A stretch of DNA of 64,000 nucleotides from Mesorhizobium sp. C432A (GTDB lineage: Bacteria; Pseudomonadota; Alphaproteobacteria; Rhizobiales; Rhizobiaceae): the NCBI RefSeq assembly GCF_030323145.1, contig NZ_CP100470.1, forward strand, positions 3,885,001 through 3,949,000, given 5' to 3'. The notes below the pieces were generated by a model. The model did no database searches. It worked only from the letters and a program-made list of their open reading frames with translations, and was not told the origin of the DNA. The translations under genes were made by a program, and so were the position numbers. Positions 10,101 to 17,436 of the stretch are shown here, piece after piece; position 1 is the stretch's first letter; every line of letters starts with the position of its first letter.

Positions 10101-10359
10101 GCTCGGCGGGCTTGACTGCCGGCTTCGCACTCTGGTTTTGTTGGACGGGCGCGTTTTGAGCGGGGGCGGGCTTCTGGGGGCGGCCTTCGCGCGCCAGTTC
10201 GTCCGCGGCCTGCGATATCTGCGCTTCCAGATCTTCCATCGACGCCGCGATATCGAGATCGCCGCTGCCGTCTCCGCTGAGATCGAGGTCTAGTGCCTTT
10301 TCGAGTTCCCTGGCTACGTCGCTGTCGAGAGTTCTGGTCGTCGTTGGTTTCTTCGCCAT
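4117..10359 (-). CDS. Giant coiled-coil membrane protein, growth pole ring (GPR)-like
   Basis: The 2080-residue product resembles the roughly 2100-residue growth pole ring protein of Agrobacterium, which forms a ring at the growing pole and has been described as apolipoprotein-like. An acidic N-terminus and Pro/Gln-rich stretch (to about residue 110) precede two transmembrane helices (about 127-150 and 169-190). Then comes about 1600 residues of almost pure helix, with two repeat arrays (558-1113 and 1217-1474), a Pro-rich linker (about 1830-1960) and a conserved C-terminal helical domain. The ATG at 10359 starts MAKKPTTTR. Neighbour: an Hpt-domain gene, divergent. A role in scaffolding polar cell growth is inferred by homology; older annotations call such proteins kinesin-like, for which no motor domain is visible. 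Confidence 0.82.
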   Translation of the reverse strand: MAKKPTTTRTLDSDVARELEKALDLDLSGDGSGDLDIAASMEDLEAQISQAADELAREGRPQKPAPAQNAPVQQNQSAKPAVKPAELRPVESRNSAQPAGFKPANDDRQKDYKTLLHSLNRRASSTIYWVVAFVSLAWIAGAGGLANLLFGPSIWKIRTFDQILARPELIGLAIAAIIPVVLFWAFAAMIRRAQEMRIAAQSMTEVAFRLAEPENLAQDRVMMIGQAVRREVAAMGEGIERTLARAVELETLVHSEVNQIERSYSENESRIRSLVDGLGSEREAVVTHAERVRASITGAHETLKDEIGAASDIIRDSILNASTKLSMTITNSGDTLIDRINESSMSIFDSVETRLDSITDRLSTSGEAFASLLDTRIAKLTDTTDGLTRSLTDLLDDRTTGMVSLLGGAARTLSSEFESSLNGIERTLAERGQALISEFQTRAEALDTGTQKLNAALEARARQINETLVERAREIAHTFAESKDHLSAMIDQGKTQIGADMADIVSSTSSMLEARASDFAGRMEAARHVVSRSFDTDIQRLADARVGIEDAVENHSRKLSESRERMAAAMQADLAKFAEGRAGIDAAVTNQVQKLAEGRNLISRALEEDLRKVNESRAAIDASLGSHLERLEEGRNRLNQALHEDSGKLVQARTIIDEMVAGHVGKLAEGRNILSRALEADLGKLADSRASIDGLVAGQVEKIAEGRAILTKALENDIIGIKGVIENHSAKLAEDRTELSKALENDLSGIRGLLSDHSSRLADDRGLLSQTLEADLAKLAESRSSIDGLVAGQVEKLAEGRDILKRALEADLNTIKGAIADHSDKVADERGQLSKALEADLQNVNSLIADHSNRLVQDRSTLSQALKDDLQNVNSLITDHSSRLVQDRSTLSQALQDDLHNVSGIMADHQNRLVQDRSALSKALEDDIAKLAESRSNIDGLVAGQVEKLAEGRDILTRALEADLNAIRSAIADQSQKLSENRGEFARVLEADLENVNSLIEGHSDKLVRDRATLSKALEDDLAKLAESRSSIDGLVAGQVEKLAEGRDILKRALEADLQKLSASRGEVDDIIAGHVGKLAEGRNMLTQALEDDLAKLADIRKDVDRSLSGHIDQIAGRSTDISAAIAADVEKIEQAFSKQTGIIEERAGTMERALSVGVDNVRSVLEKSAVFVAGALREKVMEVTSALHEQAGAAFSDADRKIAERAEQTSAALLARAEDIARTFEDADRRMHARAEDTSSALIARAEDTTNALLARAEDTTNALLARTEDTSSVLLARHDETSNSLLARAEETAGRLAARAGEIAGTFDAADQKLVARAVETAQSLADRAGDILRNFEGADQRLSMRIGESAEALAARASDLGRIFDAADQQLISRIAEGSDALSARATEISRIFDEADHRLVSRIADSTSTIGEHADNIVGAFASTEQRVAERARQTGQELAVHAREMEQALAGADERLAASVASAASRVEEQVANVENRLLYTTETMGQKLNEQVSSAEAQLISRANTIAETFTAVGQHIGQSTNDAAKTIGTNTRELNTMLAARSAEMAKILDETARPLVERFAQGGSELQKSMEEVTERATEKLRSENAALVNALASRTAETLSAVEGARSSLADSVADLIGRMSVSSSQLGELIEQAAINLGQVDERLSGSTQSFAATTEKAAQTFASSARLVDSNTTRLTELSSSTLREVASIATKFDEHSRLLSSASDLLSSAQSNLEHTLERQSSLEDLAVGLVKKSEDLEKVMRSFENLVGQTMQNAEGKTLASADKIRIAITEVVDSATSRFADATEEMRRTASSIKSELDLTRAELKKGVIEMPEEAKESTSAIRRAVAEQINALKELSDIVAKSGRGGDNAEPRALRPAPQAPVQRPAEPVRRPPPAPQPERPAPQAPLGGLRGTLDIERPAEAPRQRDANARTPQGGWVRDLLTGASREEEVARPAAPAEAPRAAPAQRSPLHVMESLNSLSVDIARAIDHDASIELWNRYRRGERDVFTRRLYTLKGQQTFDEIRRKYQAEAEFRAAVDRYCDDFEKLLKDVSRNDRDNIMAQTYLTSDTGKVYTMLAHASGRLH
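5938..6711 (-). repeat. Second protein-coding repeat array: 29- and 11-residue units
   Basis: Residues about 1217-1474 of the giant protein: one 29-residue unit starting RAEDIART, five 11-residue units (such as RAEDTTNALLA), then six further 29-residue units with the pattern RAxxIxxxFxxADxxLxxR. The 11-mers look like the second part of the 29-mer repeated alone. Confidence 0.75.
7021..8688 (-). repeat. Protein-coding repeat array: 17 units of 36 or 29 residues
   Basis: Within the giant gene (residues about 558-1113) I count 17 consecutive units, each beginning K/R-hydrophobic-x-x-x-R and containing ALExDL. Nine units are 36 residues and eight are 29. Units 9-11 are the most alike at DNA level, with an 87-bp spacing between copies at 7685 and 7772. 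The two lengths differ by exactly seven residues. Confidence 0.8.
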
Positions 10360-10639
10360 GCCTTCGCTACCCTGTACTAGCTGCCGAGGGACTTCTTATT
10401 TTTGCCTGATTCTGGCTCGTCTTATCCCACGCAGGAGGCTGAAAATGGACCTTCGTATCGTAATGACACACAGGGGTAAAGAAAACATGCATTCCGCGAG
10501 ATACGTAAAACTTTAAATATAAGGTTAACGACAACGTGATCTAATCGCATCAGCGGCAACAATTTTCCAGCCCATTCATTAACGCGTTGGCGACGGAAAT
10601 CGCCTAGTTTTTTCGGCGATCGGCACAAGGAGTTTCAAA

Positions 10640-11011
10640 TTGGTACGCGGTGAAAGCGGCATTGCCTTCTCAATGCCGGGCGGCGATGCGTCGGGACCGG
10701 CCCGTTCGCGCCCAGTGGATCTGGCCCATCTGGCCCGTCAGACAATGGGCGATCGCGCCCTCGAACAGGAGGTATTGGCACTGTTCGTACAGCAGGCGCT
10801 TTCCGTCCGCGACAGAATTGTCGATGCCGACGTCAGGGAGCGACTGCTTCTGGCGCATGGGCTGAAAGGTTCGGCGCGCGGGGTCGGCGCCTTTGCCATC
10901 GCCGACTGCGCCACCTCGATCGAACAGCAGCCGGAAGATGCGCGCATCCTCAAGCGCCTCGGCGCCCTGATCGAGGAAGTGCGCGATTTCATCGCCGCCA
11001 TCAGCCGGTAA
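10640..11011 (+). CDS. Hpt (histidine phosphotransfer) domain protein
   Basis: Small cytoplasmic phosphorelay protein of 123 residues. The motif AHGLKGSARGVGAF carries the probable phospho-accepting His 73 and sits in a four-helix Hpt domain covering most of the chain. The TTG start at 10640 is preferred because a strong AAGGAG (10627-10632) lies 7 bases upstream; an in-frame ATG at 10673 lacks such a site. It is divergent from the giant polar-growth gene. Partner kinase and regulator cannot be told from the sequence; the CckA relay gene in this window is 17 kb away, and there is no evidence that links them. Confidence 0.82.
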   Translation: MVRGESGIAFSMPGGDASGPARSRPVDLAHLARQTMGDRALEQEVLALFVQQALSVRDRIVDADVRERLLLAHGLKGSARGVGAFAIADCATSIEQQPEDARILKRLGALIEEVRDFIAAISR

Positions 11012-11167
11012 TGGCTGCCGCTCGGCAGCGGCCACCGGGATGAATCGACGGGGCCAGGGCGTGCTTTGGCCGCTTTCCGAAAAAACGTCACAAAGCGGCG
11101 CTTTCGCGCGGCAGTTGACTTGTCCGGCGGAGTGATTATCTCGGCTGGGACTCCCTTCAGGTGACAA

Positions 11168-11488
11168 ATGACCAAGCTGACCTTCATTGCCCATGACGGC
11201 ACTCCTTTCGATGTCGAGGCCGAAAACGGCTCGACCGTCATGGAGAATGCGATCCGCAACGCGGTGCCGGGCATCGAGGCAGAATGCGGCGGCGCCTGCG
11301 CCTGCGCGACCTGCCATGTCTATGTCGACGAAGCCTGGACGGCCGAGGTCGGCGAGCCGGAGGCGATGGAAGAGGACATGCTGGACTTCGCCTATGACGT
11401 CCAGCCGAACTCGCGCCTGTCCTGCCAGATCAAGGTGCGCGACGCGCTTGACGGCCTCGTCGTGCGCGTGCCGGCTCGCCAGGGTTGA
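11168..11488 (+). CDS. 2Fe-2S ferredoxin (adrenodoxin/FdxB type)
   Basis: Electron carrier of 106 residues with the adrenodoxin-type cysteine spacing C40-x5-C46-x2-C49 and C86 in LSCQIKV; Cys 44 is an extra cysteine within the loop. Such ferredoxins donate electrons to iron-sulfur assembly, P450s or other monooxygenases. A flavoprotein ferredoxin reductase gene follows 104 bases downstream on the same strand, which suggests the pair forms a NADPH-to-ferredoxin chain. The ATG at 11168 gives the family's usual length. Confidence 0.9.
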   Translation: MTKLTFIAHDGTPFDVEAENGSTVMENAIRNAVPGIEAECGGACACATCHVYVDEAWTAEVGEPEAMEEDMLDFAYDVQPNSRLSCQIKVRDALDGLVVRVPARQG

Positions 11489-11580
11489 TCTCCCGTACCA
11501 TCTGATTTTTCCCGCCGCCGCTTGGCAGCGGGCCAATGCTCATGCAGTCTCGCGCCAGTTTCGCCCCAGTTTGACAATGA

Positions 11581-12624
<1,044 letters not shown>

Positions 12625-12644
12625 GTCCTACAGGGCTTTCCGGA

Positions 12645-14129
12645 TCACTCCACCAGAACGACCGGCGCCTCGGCGTCGTCGCGGCCGCGCAGTGACTTCT
12701 CCGGCATCAGAGCCAGCGTGATCAGCGCCAGCACGAGCGTGACCGCCGCGGCAAGGAAGATCATCATGAAGGGCGTCGCCGAGACGATCTGTCCGGCAGC
12801 CGGCGCGCCTTCGCCGGCAAGCGGCAGGCCATAGCCGAGCGCGACGGCGCCGAGCATGGCGACGCCGAGCGCACTGCCCAGCGAACGCAGGAAGGTCAGC
12901 ACGCCGGTGGCAACGCCGAGATGCGCGCGGTCGACGGCGTTCTGCACCGATACGGTGGCGACCGGGAAGGTGGTGCCGCTTCCAAGGCCGATGCAGATGG
13001 TCAAGAGCTCGACGACCAGCAGCGAGGCGCGGCCAGCGACCAGGCTGAGCACGCCAAGACAGACAATGGCGAAGAGAACGCCGACCATGGCGATGCGCTT
13101 ATAGTGGAAGAAGCGCGGTATCGTGCGGCCGCTGAAGGTCGCGCCGGCGACCGTTCCGAGCAGCAGGCCGAGCATGGCAAGGCCCGACTGGCTGACCGAC
13201 AGGCCGATGATCGACTGCAGATAGACCGGCAGATACACCGACAGGCCGATATTAGCGGCCTGCAGCAGGAACATCGACGCCGTGCCGGCAAGCACGATCG
13301 GATTGCTCAGCACTTCAAGCGAAATCAGCGGCTCGGCCGCACGCATCAGCCTGAGCGCGAACGCACCCCAGAAGACCGCCGAACAGGCCAGCAGGCCGAC
13401 GATCTCGCGCGAGGCCCATGGATAGGCGCTGCCGCCCCAGTTGAGGGCCAAAAGCAGCAATGCCGTCGCCACCACCAGAAGCAGCGCGCCCAGCGCGTCG
13501 ATGCGATGCCGCTTTGCGGCGACCGGCAGTTTGCGCAGCGGCTTGTTGATGATGGCCATGGCCAAGATGCCGAGCGGGATATTGATCCAGAAGATCAGCG
13601 ACCAATGCAGATGTTCGGCAAATCCGCCGCCGAGCAAAGGCCCGGCGATGCTGGCGACCGCCCAGGTGCCCGAAATCCAGGCGGCATAACGCGCGCGTTC
13701 GCGCGGCGGCACCAGGTCGCCGATGACGATCTGCGCCAGGGCGAACAGGCCGCCGCCGCCCGCACCCTGGATCGCCCGGCCGACAACCAACACGAACATG
13801 TTGGGGGCCATGGCGCTGACCAGCGATCCCAGAAGGAAGATCAGGATCGCCGCATAGACGGTCGGCCGGCGGCCATAGACGTCGGAAATCTTGCCGTAGA
13901 GCGGCGCCATGGCCGTCGCCGTCAGGAGATAGCCGGTCACGATCCACGGCAGGTAGTCGGCATGGCCGAGCGAACGGCCGATGGTCGGCATGGCCGGCGC
14001 GACGATTGTCTGGTCGAGCGCCGCCAGCAGCATCGACAAAAGGATGCCGGCGATGATGACGTTCTTCTCGCTTTCCGTCAGCGGCGCGGCGGGCGCCACC
14101 CTAGCCGGCTTGTCGACAGCCTGGTCCAT
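12645..14129 (-). CDS. MFS drug efflux transporter, DHA2 (EmrB/QacA) family
   Basis: Inner-membrane exporter of 494 residues with about 14 transmembrane helices. Motif A appears as GKISDVYGRRPT and the antiporter motif C around AGPLLGGGF. DHA2 members export hydrophobic or cationic compounds with proton antiport. The gene is convergent with the reductase gene, 20 bases apart. No linked regulator gene is present, and the 232-base upstream gap shows no clear operator. Substrate unknown. Confidence 0.88.
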   Translation of the reverse strand: MDQAVDKPARVAPAAPLTESEKNVIIAGILLSMLLAALDQTIVAPAMPTIGRSLGHADYLPWIVTGYLLTATAMAPLYGKISDVYGRRPTVYAAILIFLLGSLVSAMAPNMFVLVVGRAIQGAGGGGLFALAQIVIGDLVPPRERARYAAWISGTWAVASIAGPLLGGGFAEHLHWSLIFWINIPLGILAMAIINKPLRKLPVAAKRHRIDALGALLLVVATALLLLALNWGGSAYPWASREIVGLLACSAVFWGAFALRLMRAAEPLISLEVLSNPIVLAGTASMFLLQAANIGLSVYLPVYLQSIIGLSVSQSGLAMLGLLLGTVAGATFSGRTIPRFFHYKRIAMVGVLFAIVCLGVLSLVAGRASLLVVELLTICIGLGSGTTFPVATVSVQNAVDRAHLGVATGVLTFLRSLGSALGVAMLGAVALGYGLPLAGEGAPAAGQIVSATPFMMIFLAAAVTLVLALITLALMPEKSLRGRDDAEAPVVLVE

Positions 14130-14361
14130 ATCAGTTCATCCATAACGTTCGAGAGCGATTGCGCGGCGCCAAATGGCCGCTCCGCTATACGCCGCCTCGA
14201 TTGGTCTTGATCTGGTGTTTCGAAGCTCGCGCCTTGCCACCTGACATATCTTGCGAGCCTGACATATGTCGTCCCGTATAGGCCGATTTCGACCTTTGCC
14301 CGAAAATTTTCTGGGGCTGGCCTCATGTTTCGGCAGAATTGGCTTGGTATCAGTCCGTGTT

Positions 14362-14982
14362 TCAGCCGGGCGGAAGCTGGCCGTTCTCGACGCGCTGCAT
14401 GCGGTAGCGCAGCAGCCGCAGGATGCGGCTTTCGAAATTCACGCCTTCCACGCGGTCGAAGCGCAATTGGTCCTGGTCATGCCTGGCGAGTTCGGCCGCG
14501 GTGATCTGCGCCGCCTTCGCCTTGGCCCCGGCGCAGGTCTTTTGCGCAAAGCTCGCGTTCAGCGCGTCTTCGAGCAGACGGCCGTGGTTCTTGGCGATCT
14601 CGACATGACGCTCCTCATGGCGCTTGATGTCGGCCGACAGCGTGTCCCAGAACAGCCTGACATCGGGATCGGCCTTGCGCGGCCTGCGCCACTCCGGAAG
14701 GATGACCTTGACCTTGACGGTGACGGCGGCCTTGGCGATGCGGCAGGTGTCAGCGGTTTGCGCGTAGCTAATGCGGGTGGTGAACGCCATCTGGGTGGCG
14801 CCCGGATGCCGCATCCCGGTGCTTTTCACCTCGGGTCCATGTTTCGACAATTGCGTCTCGATGTCATCGAGCGTGCTGCCGCCGATGGCAAAATAGCTGT
14901 AAGTCTTCACCAGATTGGCAGCATTCGCCGGCAGAGCGGTCAAAGCCAGCATCATGGCGCAGAGCAGGGGTCGTTTCATCAT
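14362..14982 (-). CDS. Exported DUF922 protein with HEERH zinc-protease motif
   Basis: Secreted or periplasmic protein of 206 residues: a Sec signal peptide (cleavage near ANA-AN, about residue 22) precedes a DUF922 domain. The motif RHEERHVEIAKNH contains HExxH, the signature of gluzincin-type metalloproteases. Proteolytic activity is an inference from that motif; substrates are unknown. It stands alone on the minus strand, divergent from folP. Confidence 0.8.
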   Translation of the reverse strand: MMKRPLLCAMMLALTALPANAANLVKTYSYFAIGGSTLDDIETQLSKHGPEVKSTGMRHPGATQMAFTTRISYAQTADTCRIAKAAVTVKVKVILPEWRRPRKADPDVRLFWDTLSADIKRHEERHVEIAKNHGRLLEDALNASFAQKTCAGAKAKAAQITAAELARHDQDQLRFDRVEGVNFESRILRLLRYRMQRVENGQLPPG

Positions 14983-15077
14983 GTTGCCTCTTCACTCACC
15001 TTGCTTTACGGCCGTTGCCGGCGCAACGGAATTGATCTTCCACCGATCACGCATCGTTGATGGATTGCAAGCGCTCG

Positions 15078-15122
15078 ATGAGCCACATGCCAATGAGCCA
15101 CATGCCAATGAGACACATGGTT
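15078..15122 (+). repeat. 15-bp tandem repeat (x3) in the folP leader
   Basis: Two identical copies of ATGAGCCACATGCCA and a third diverged copy, ATGAGACACATGGTT. Together with the upstream ATG at 15060 they form a 24-codon frame rich in Met and His, whose TGA (15132-15134) overlaps the folP ATG (15131). Confidence 0.85.
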
Positions 15123-15130
15123 GAAGGACA

Positions 15131-15976
15131 ATGACGACAAGGCGATGGCAACTGGCGCATGGGCGCCATCTCGACCTTGGCGAGAAAGCTATTGTGGTCG
15201 GCATTCTCAACGTCACGCCGGACAGTTTTTCCGACGGCGGGCTGTTCATCACACATGATCAGGCGGTGGTTCAGGCGCACCGCATGGTCGAAGAGGGGGC
15301 CGCCGTCATCGATATCGGCGGGGAATCGACACGCCCCGGCGCCTCTCCCGTAGCGCCTGAAGAAGAGCAGGCCCGCATCCTGCCGGTGATTGCAGCACTT
15401 GCCGGTTCAGGCGAAGCCCTGATGTCGGTCGACACCTATCGCGAGGAAACCGCGCGCCTCGCCGTCGCCGCCGGTGCGCATATCGTCAACGATGTCTGGG
15501 GCTTGCAGCGTGAACCCGGCATCGCCCGCGTCGCCGCCGAGACCGGCGCCGGACTGGTCATCATGCATACCGGGCGCGAGCGGCAAAAACTGCCCGACGT
15601 CATCGCCGACCAGTTTTTGTTCCTCAAGGCTTCGCTGGAAATCGCCAGGCGCAGCGGCGTTGCGGACGATCATATCGTACTCGATGCCGGCTTCGGCTTC
15701 GCCAAGGAGACGGCTGAGGAAAACCTCGACCTGATGGCGCGGTTTTCCGAGCTTAAGGAGCTCGGTTTTCCCTTGATGGCCGGCACGTCCAGAAAACGCT
15801 TCATCGGCACCGTCACCGGCCGCGAAGCCGGCGCGCGCGCCGCCGGGACGGCAGCCACCAGTGTCATTCTGAGGCTGAAGGGCGCCGATCTGTTTCGCGT
15901 TCACGATGTCGCAATCAACATGGACGCACTGGCCGTCGCCGATGCTATGCTGGCGCGTGAAAAGCCAGGACGCTGA
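15131..15976 (+). CDS. folP: Dihydropteroate synthase
   Basis: Joins p-aminobenzoate to the pterin pyrophosphate in folate synthesis; the target of sulfonamides. The 281-residue product has GILNVTPDSFSDGG and GGESTRPGA near the N-terminus and GTSRKRF near the C-terminus, all family signatures. The ATG at 15131 follows AAGGACA; the next MTTRRWQLAHG sequence has normal family length. First gene of folP-folB-folK. Confidence 0.95.
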   Translation: MTTRRWQLAHGRHLDLGEKAIVVGILNVTPDSFSDGGLFITHDQAVVQAHRMVEEGAAVIDIGGESTRPGASPVAPEEEQARILPVIAALAGSGEALMSVDTYREETARLAVAAGAHIVNDVWGLQREPGIARVAAETGAGLVIMHTGRERQKLPDVIADQFLFLKASLEIARRSGVADDHIVLDAGFGFAKETAEENLDLMARFSELKELGFPLMAGTSRKRFIGTVTGREAGARAAGTAATSVILRLKGADLFRVHDVAINMDALAVADAMLAREKPGR

Positions 15977-15978
15977 GC

Positions 15979-16032
15979 CCAGGACACCAAGAAATGCCAG
16001 GACACTAAGAAATGCCAGGACACTAAGAAATG
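15979..16032 (+). repeat. 18-bp tandem repeat (x3) ending in the folB start codon
   Basis: Three copies of CCAGGACAC(C/T)AAGAAATG. Each copy ends in ATG, at 15994, 16012 and 16030; the last is the folB start. The two upstream ATGs read Met-Pro-Gly-His-stop in the folB frame. Confidence 0.9.
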
Positions 16033-16389
16033 TACGTCATCCGCATGAAGAACTGCGCCTTCTTTGCCCGGCACGGCGTGCTGGATGAGGAAGAGGCGCT
16101 TGGCCAGCGTTTTTATGTCGATGCCGAGTTGACGGTCGAGCCCAGCCGCCCACTGGAGGATGATTCCATCGAGGACACCGTCAATTACGGCATCGCCTTC
16201 ACGGTGATTGAAAAGATCGTCACTGGACATCGCCGTTTCCTGATCGAGGCGCTGGCGCTCGAAGTAGCGAAGGCACTGACTTCACGGTTTCCGCAGATCA
16301 GGAAGGCCGAGATCACCGTGCGCAAGCCCAACGCACCGGTGCCCGGCGTGCTCGATTTCGTCGAGGTGACCGTTGTCTGGCCAGAGTAA
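16030..16389 (+). CDS. folB: Dihydroneopterin aldolase
   Basis: Cleaves 7,8-dihydroneopterin to 6-hydroxymethyl-dihydropterin and glycolaldehyde, supplying FolK. The 119-residue length is typical; ARHGVLDEEEALGQRF contains the conserved pterin-binding region and ITVRKPNAP the conserved lysine. It starts at the third ATG of an 18-bp repeat, since the two earlier in-frame ATGs run into TAA after four codons. It overlaps folK by 17 bases. Confidence 0.93.
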   Translation: MYVIRMKNCAFFARHGVLDEEEALGQRFYVDAELTVEPSRPLEDDSIEDTVNYGIAFTVIEKIVTGHRRFLIEALALEVAKALTSRFPQIRKAEITVRKPNAPVPGVLDFVEVTVVWPE

Positions 16390-16891
16390 CAATAACACGG
16401 TCTATCTCAGCCTTGGCGGCAATCTCGGCGATCCCTCGGCCTCGATGGCCACGGCGCTGCGCCTGCTGGACGCCGACGAGAACACGCGTGTCATCGCCGT
16501 CTCCTCGCTCTATCGCACGCCGCCCTGGGGCAAGCTCGACCAGCCGGATTTCCTCAACGCCGCTGCCAAAATCTCGACCGCGTTGGCGCCAAGGGCGCTG
16601 CTCGACCTCTGCCTCGACGCCGAGCGCAAGCTGAAGCGGGTGCGCGAGGAGCGCTGGGGTCCGCGCCTGATCGACATCGACATATTGGTGTTCGGCGACC
16701 GCATCATCCACGAGACCGGTCTGGAAGTGCCCCATCCCCGGATGCTGGAGCGCGCCTTCGTTCTGGCGCCCTTGGCAGAGATCGCGCCGGATCTGGCGGT
16801 GGGCGGCAGGAGCGTGACCGAGCGGCTCAGCGCCGTCGATACGTCAGGCATAGAGCGGCTGGCTTCCGGCCGCGACTGGTGGCTGGGTTAA
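16373..16891 (+). CDS. folK: 2-amino-4-hydroxy-6-hydroxymethyldihydropteridine diphosphokinase
   Basis: Transfers pyrophosphate from ATP to the hydroxymethyl pterin, the step before FolP. The 172-residue product has LSLGGNLGDP, the active-site run RWGPRLIDIDILVFG and VPHPRMLERAFVL. An in-frame TGA at 16367-16369 leaves TTG 16373 as the first possible start, giving MSGQSNNN; it lies inside folB, so translation is probably coupled. The stop codon interlocks with that of the convergent DUF924 gene. Confidence 0.93.
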   Translation: MSGQSNNNTVYLSLGGNLGDPSASMATALRLLDADENTRVIAVSSLYRTPPWGKLDQPDFLNAAAKISTALAPRALLDLCLDAERKLKRVREERWGPRLIDIDILVFGDRIIHETGLEVPHPRMLERAFVLAPLAEIAPDLAVGGRSVTERLSAVDTSGIERLASGRDWWLG

Positions 16892-17436
16892 CCGGAGAAG
16901 CCGCCGCCATCGAGAAATGCCTGTTCGTCCGCCGTCGTCTCGCGGCCAAGCATCTTGTTCCTGTGCGGAAAGCGGCCGAAACGCTCGATGATGTCGCGAT
17001 GCTCGATGGCGTATTTCACATACTCCGGCGCCCTGGCGGTGGTGAGCTCGACCGATCTGTCCTGGTCGGCGGGCAGTTCCGAATGTTCGTAGGGCAGGTA
17101 CAGGAAGACGCGCAGGTTTTCTTCCAGCGCAAGGTCGTGGCCGGCAGCGATCGCCTTGGCGGCAAAATACCGCGCCAGCGGATCGGTGGCGTACATATGG
17201 CCTGAGCCGCGAAAGCAGTTGCGCGGAAACTGGTCGAGCAGGATCATCAGCGCCAGCGAACCCTCGGCATGCTCCGACCATGCGTCGCACTCTCGCCGCG
17301 CGGCGGCAAAGTGCAGGTCGAGAAACCTGCTGCGGAAATCCGCGTCGAAGGCGTCGTTCTTCTCGAACCACGCGTCTTCGCCGGCCTCGCGCCAGAATTT
17401 GGTGACGGCGAGCGCGCGCTCATCCAATGCGGTCAT
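16888..17436 (-). CDS. DUF924 family protein
   Basis: Soluble helical protein of 182 residues with the DUF924 landmarks FWREAGEDAWFEK, LILLDQFPRN-type sequence (here ILLDQFPRNCFRG) and HRNKMLGRE. Function unproven; the family has a TPR-like fold. Its ATG overlaps the antiporter stop as TGATG on the minus strand, so it is probably co-translated with that gene. No catalytic claim is made. Confidence 0.88.
   Translation of the reverse strand: MTALDERALAVTKFWREAGEDAWFEKNDAFDADFRSRFLDLHFAAARRECDAWSEHAEGSLALMILLDQFPRNCFRGSGHMYATDPLARYFAAKAIAAGHDLALEENLRVFLYLPYEHSELPADQDRSVELTTARAPEYVKYAIEHRDIIERFGRFPHRNKMLGRETTADEQAFLDGGGFSG

Noticed and set aside
10513..10528. A TTAA...TTAA pair upstream of the Hpt gene resembling a CtrA site
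   Set aside because: The gap is 8 bases, while the CtrA consensus needs 7, so it is not counted.
12921..14210. A 429-codon plus-strand frame over the DHA2 transporter
   Set aside because: Antisense shadow of a membrane protein gene; the product is polar, Gln/Arg/Asp-rich and matches nothing.
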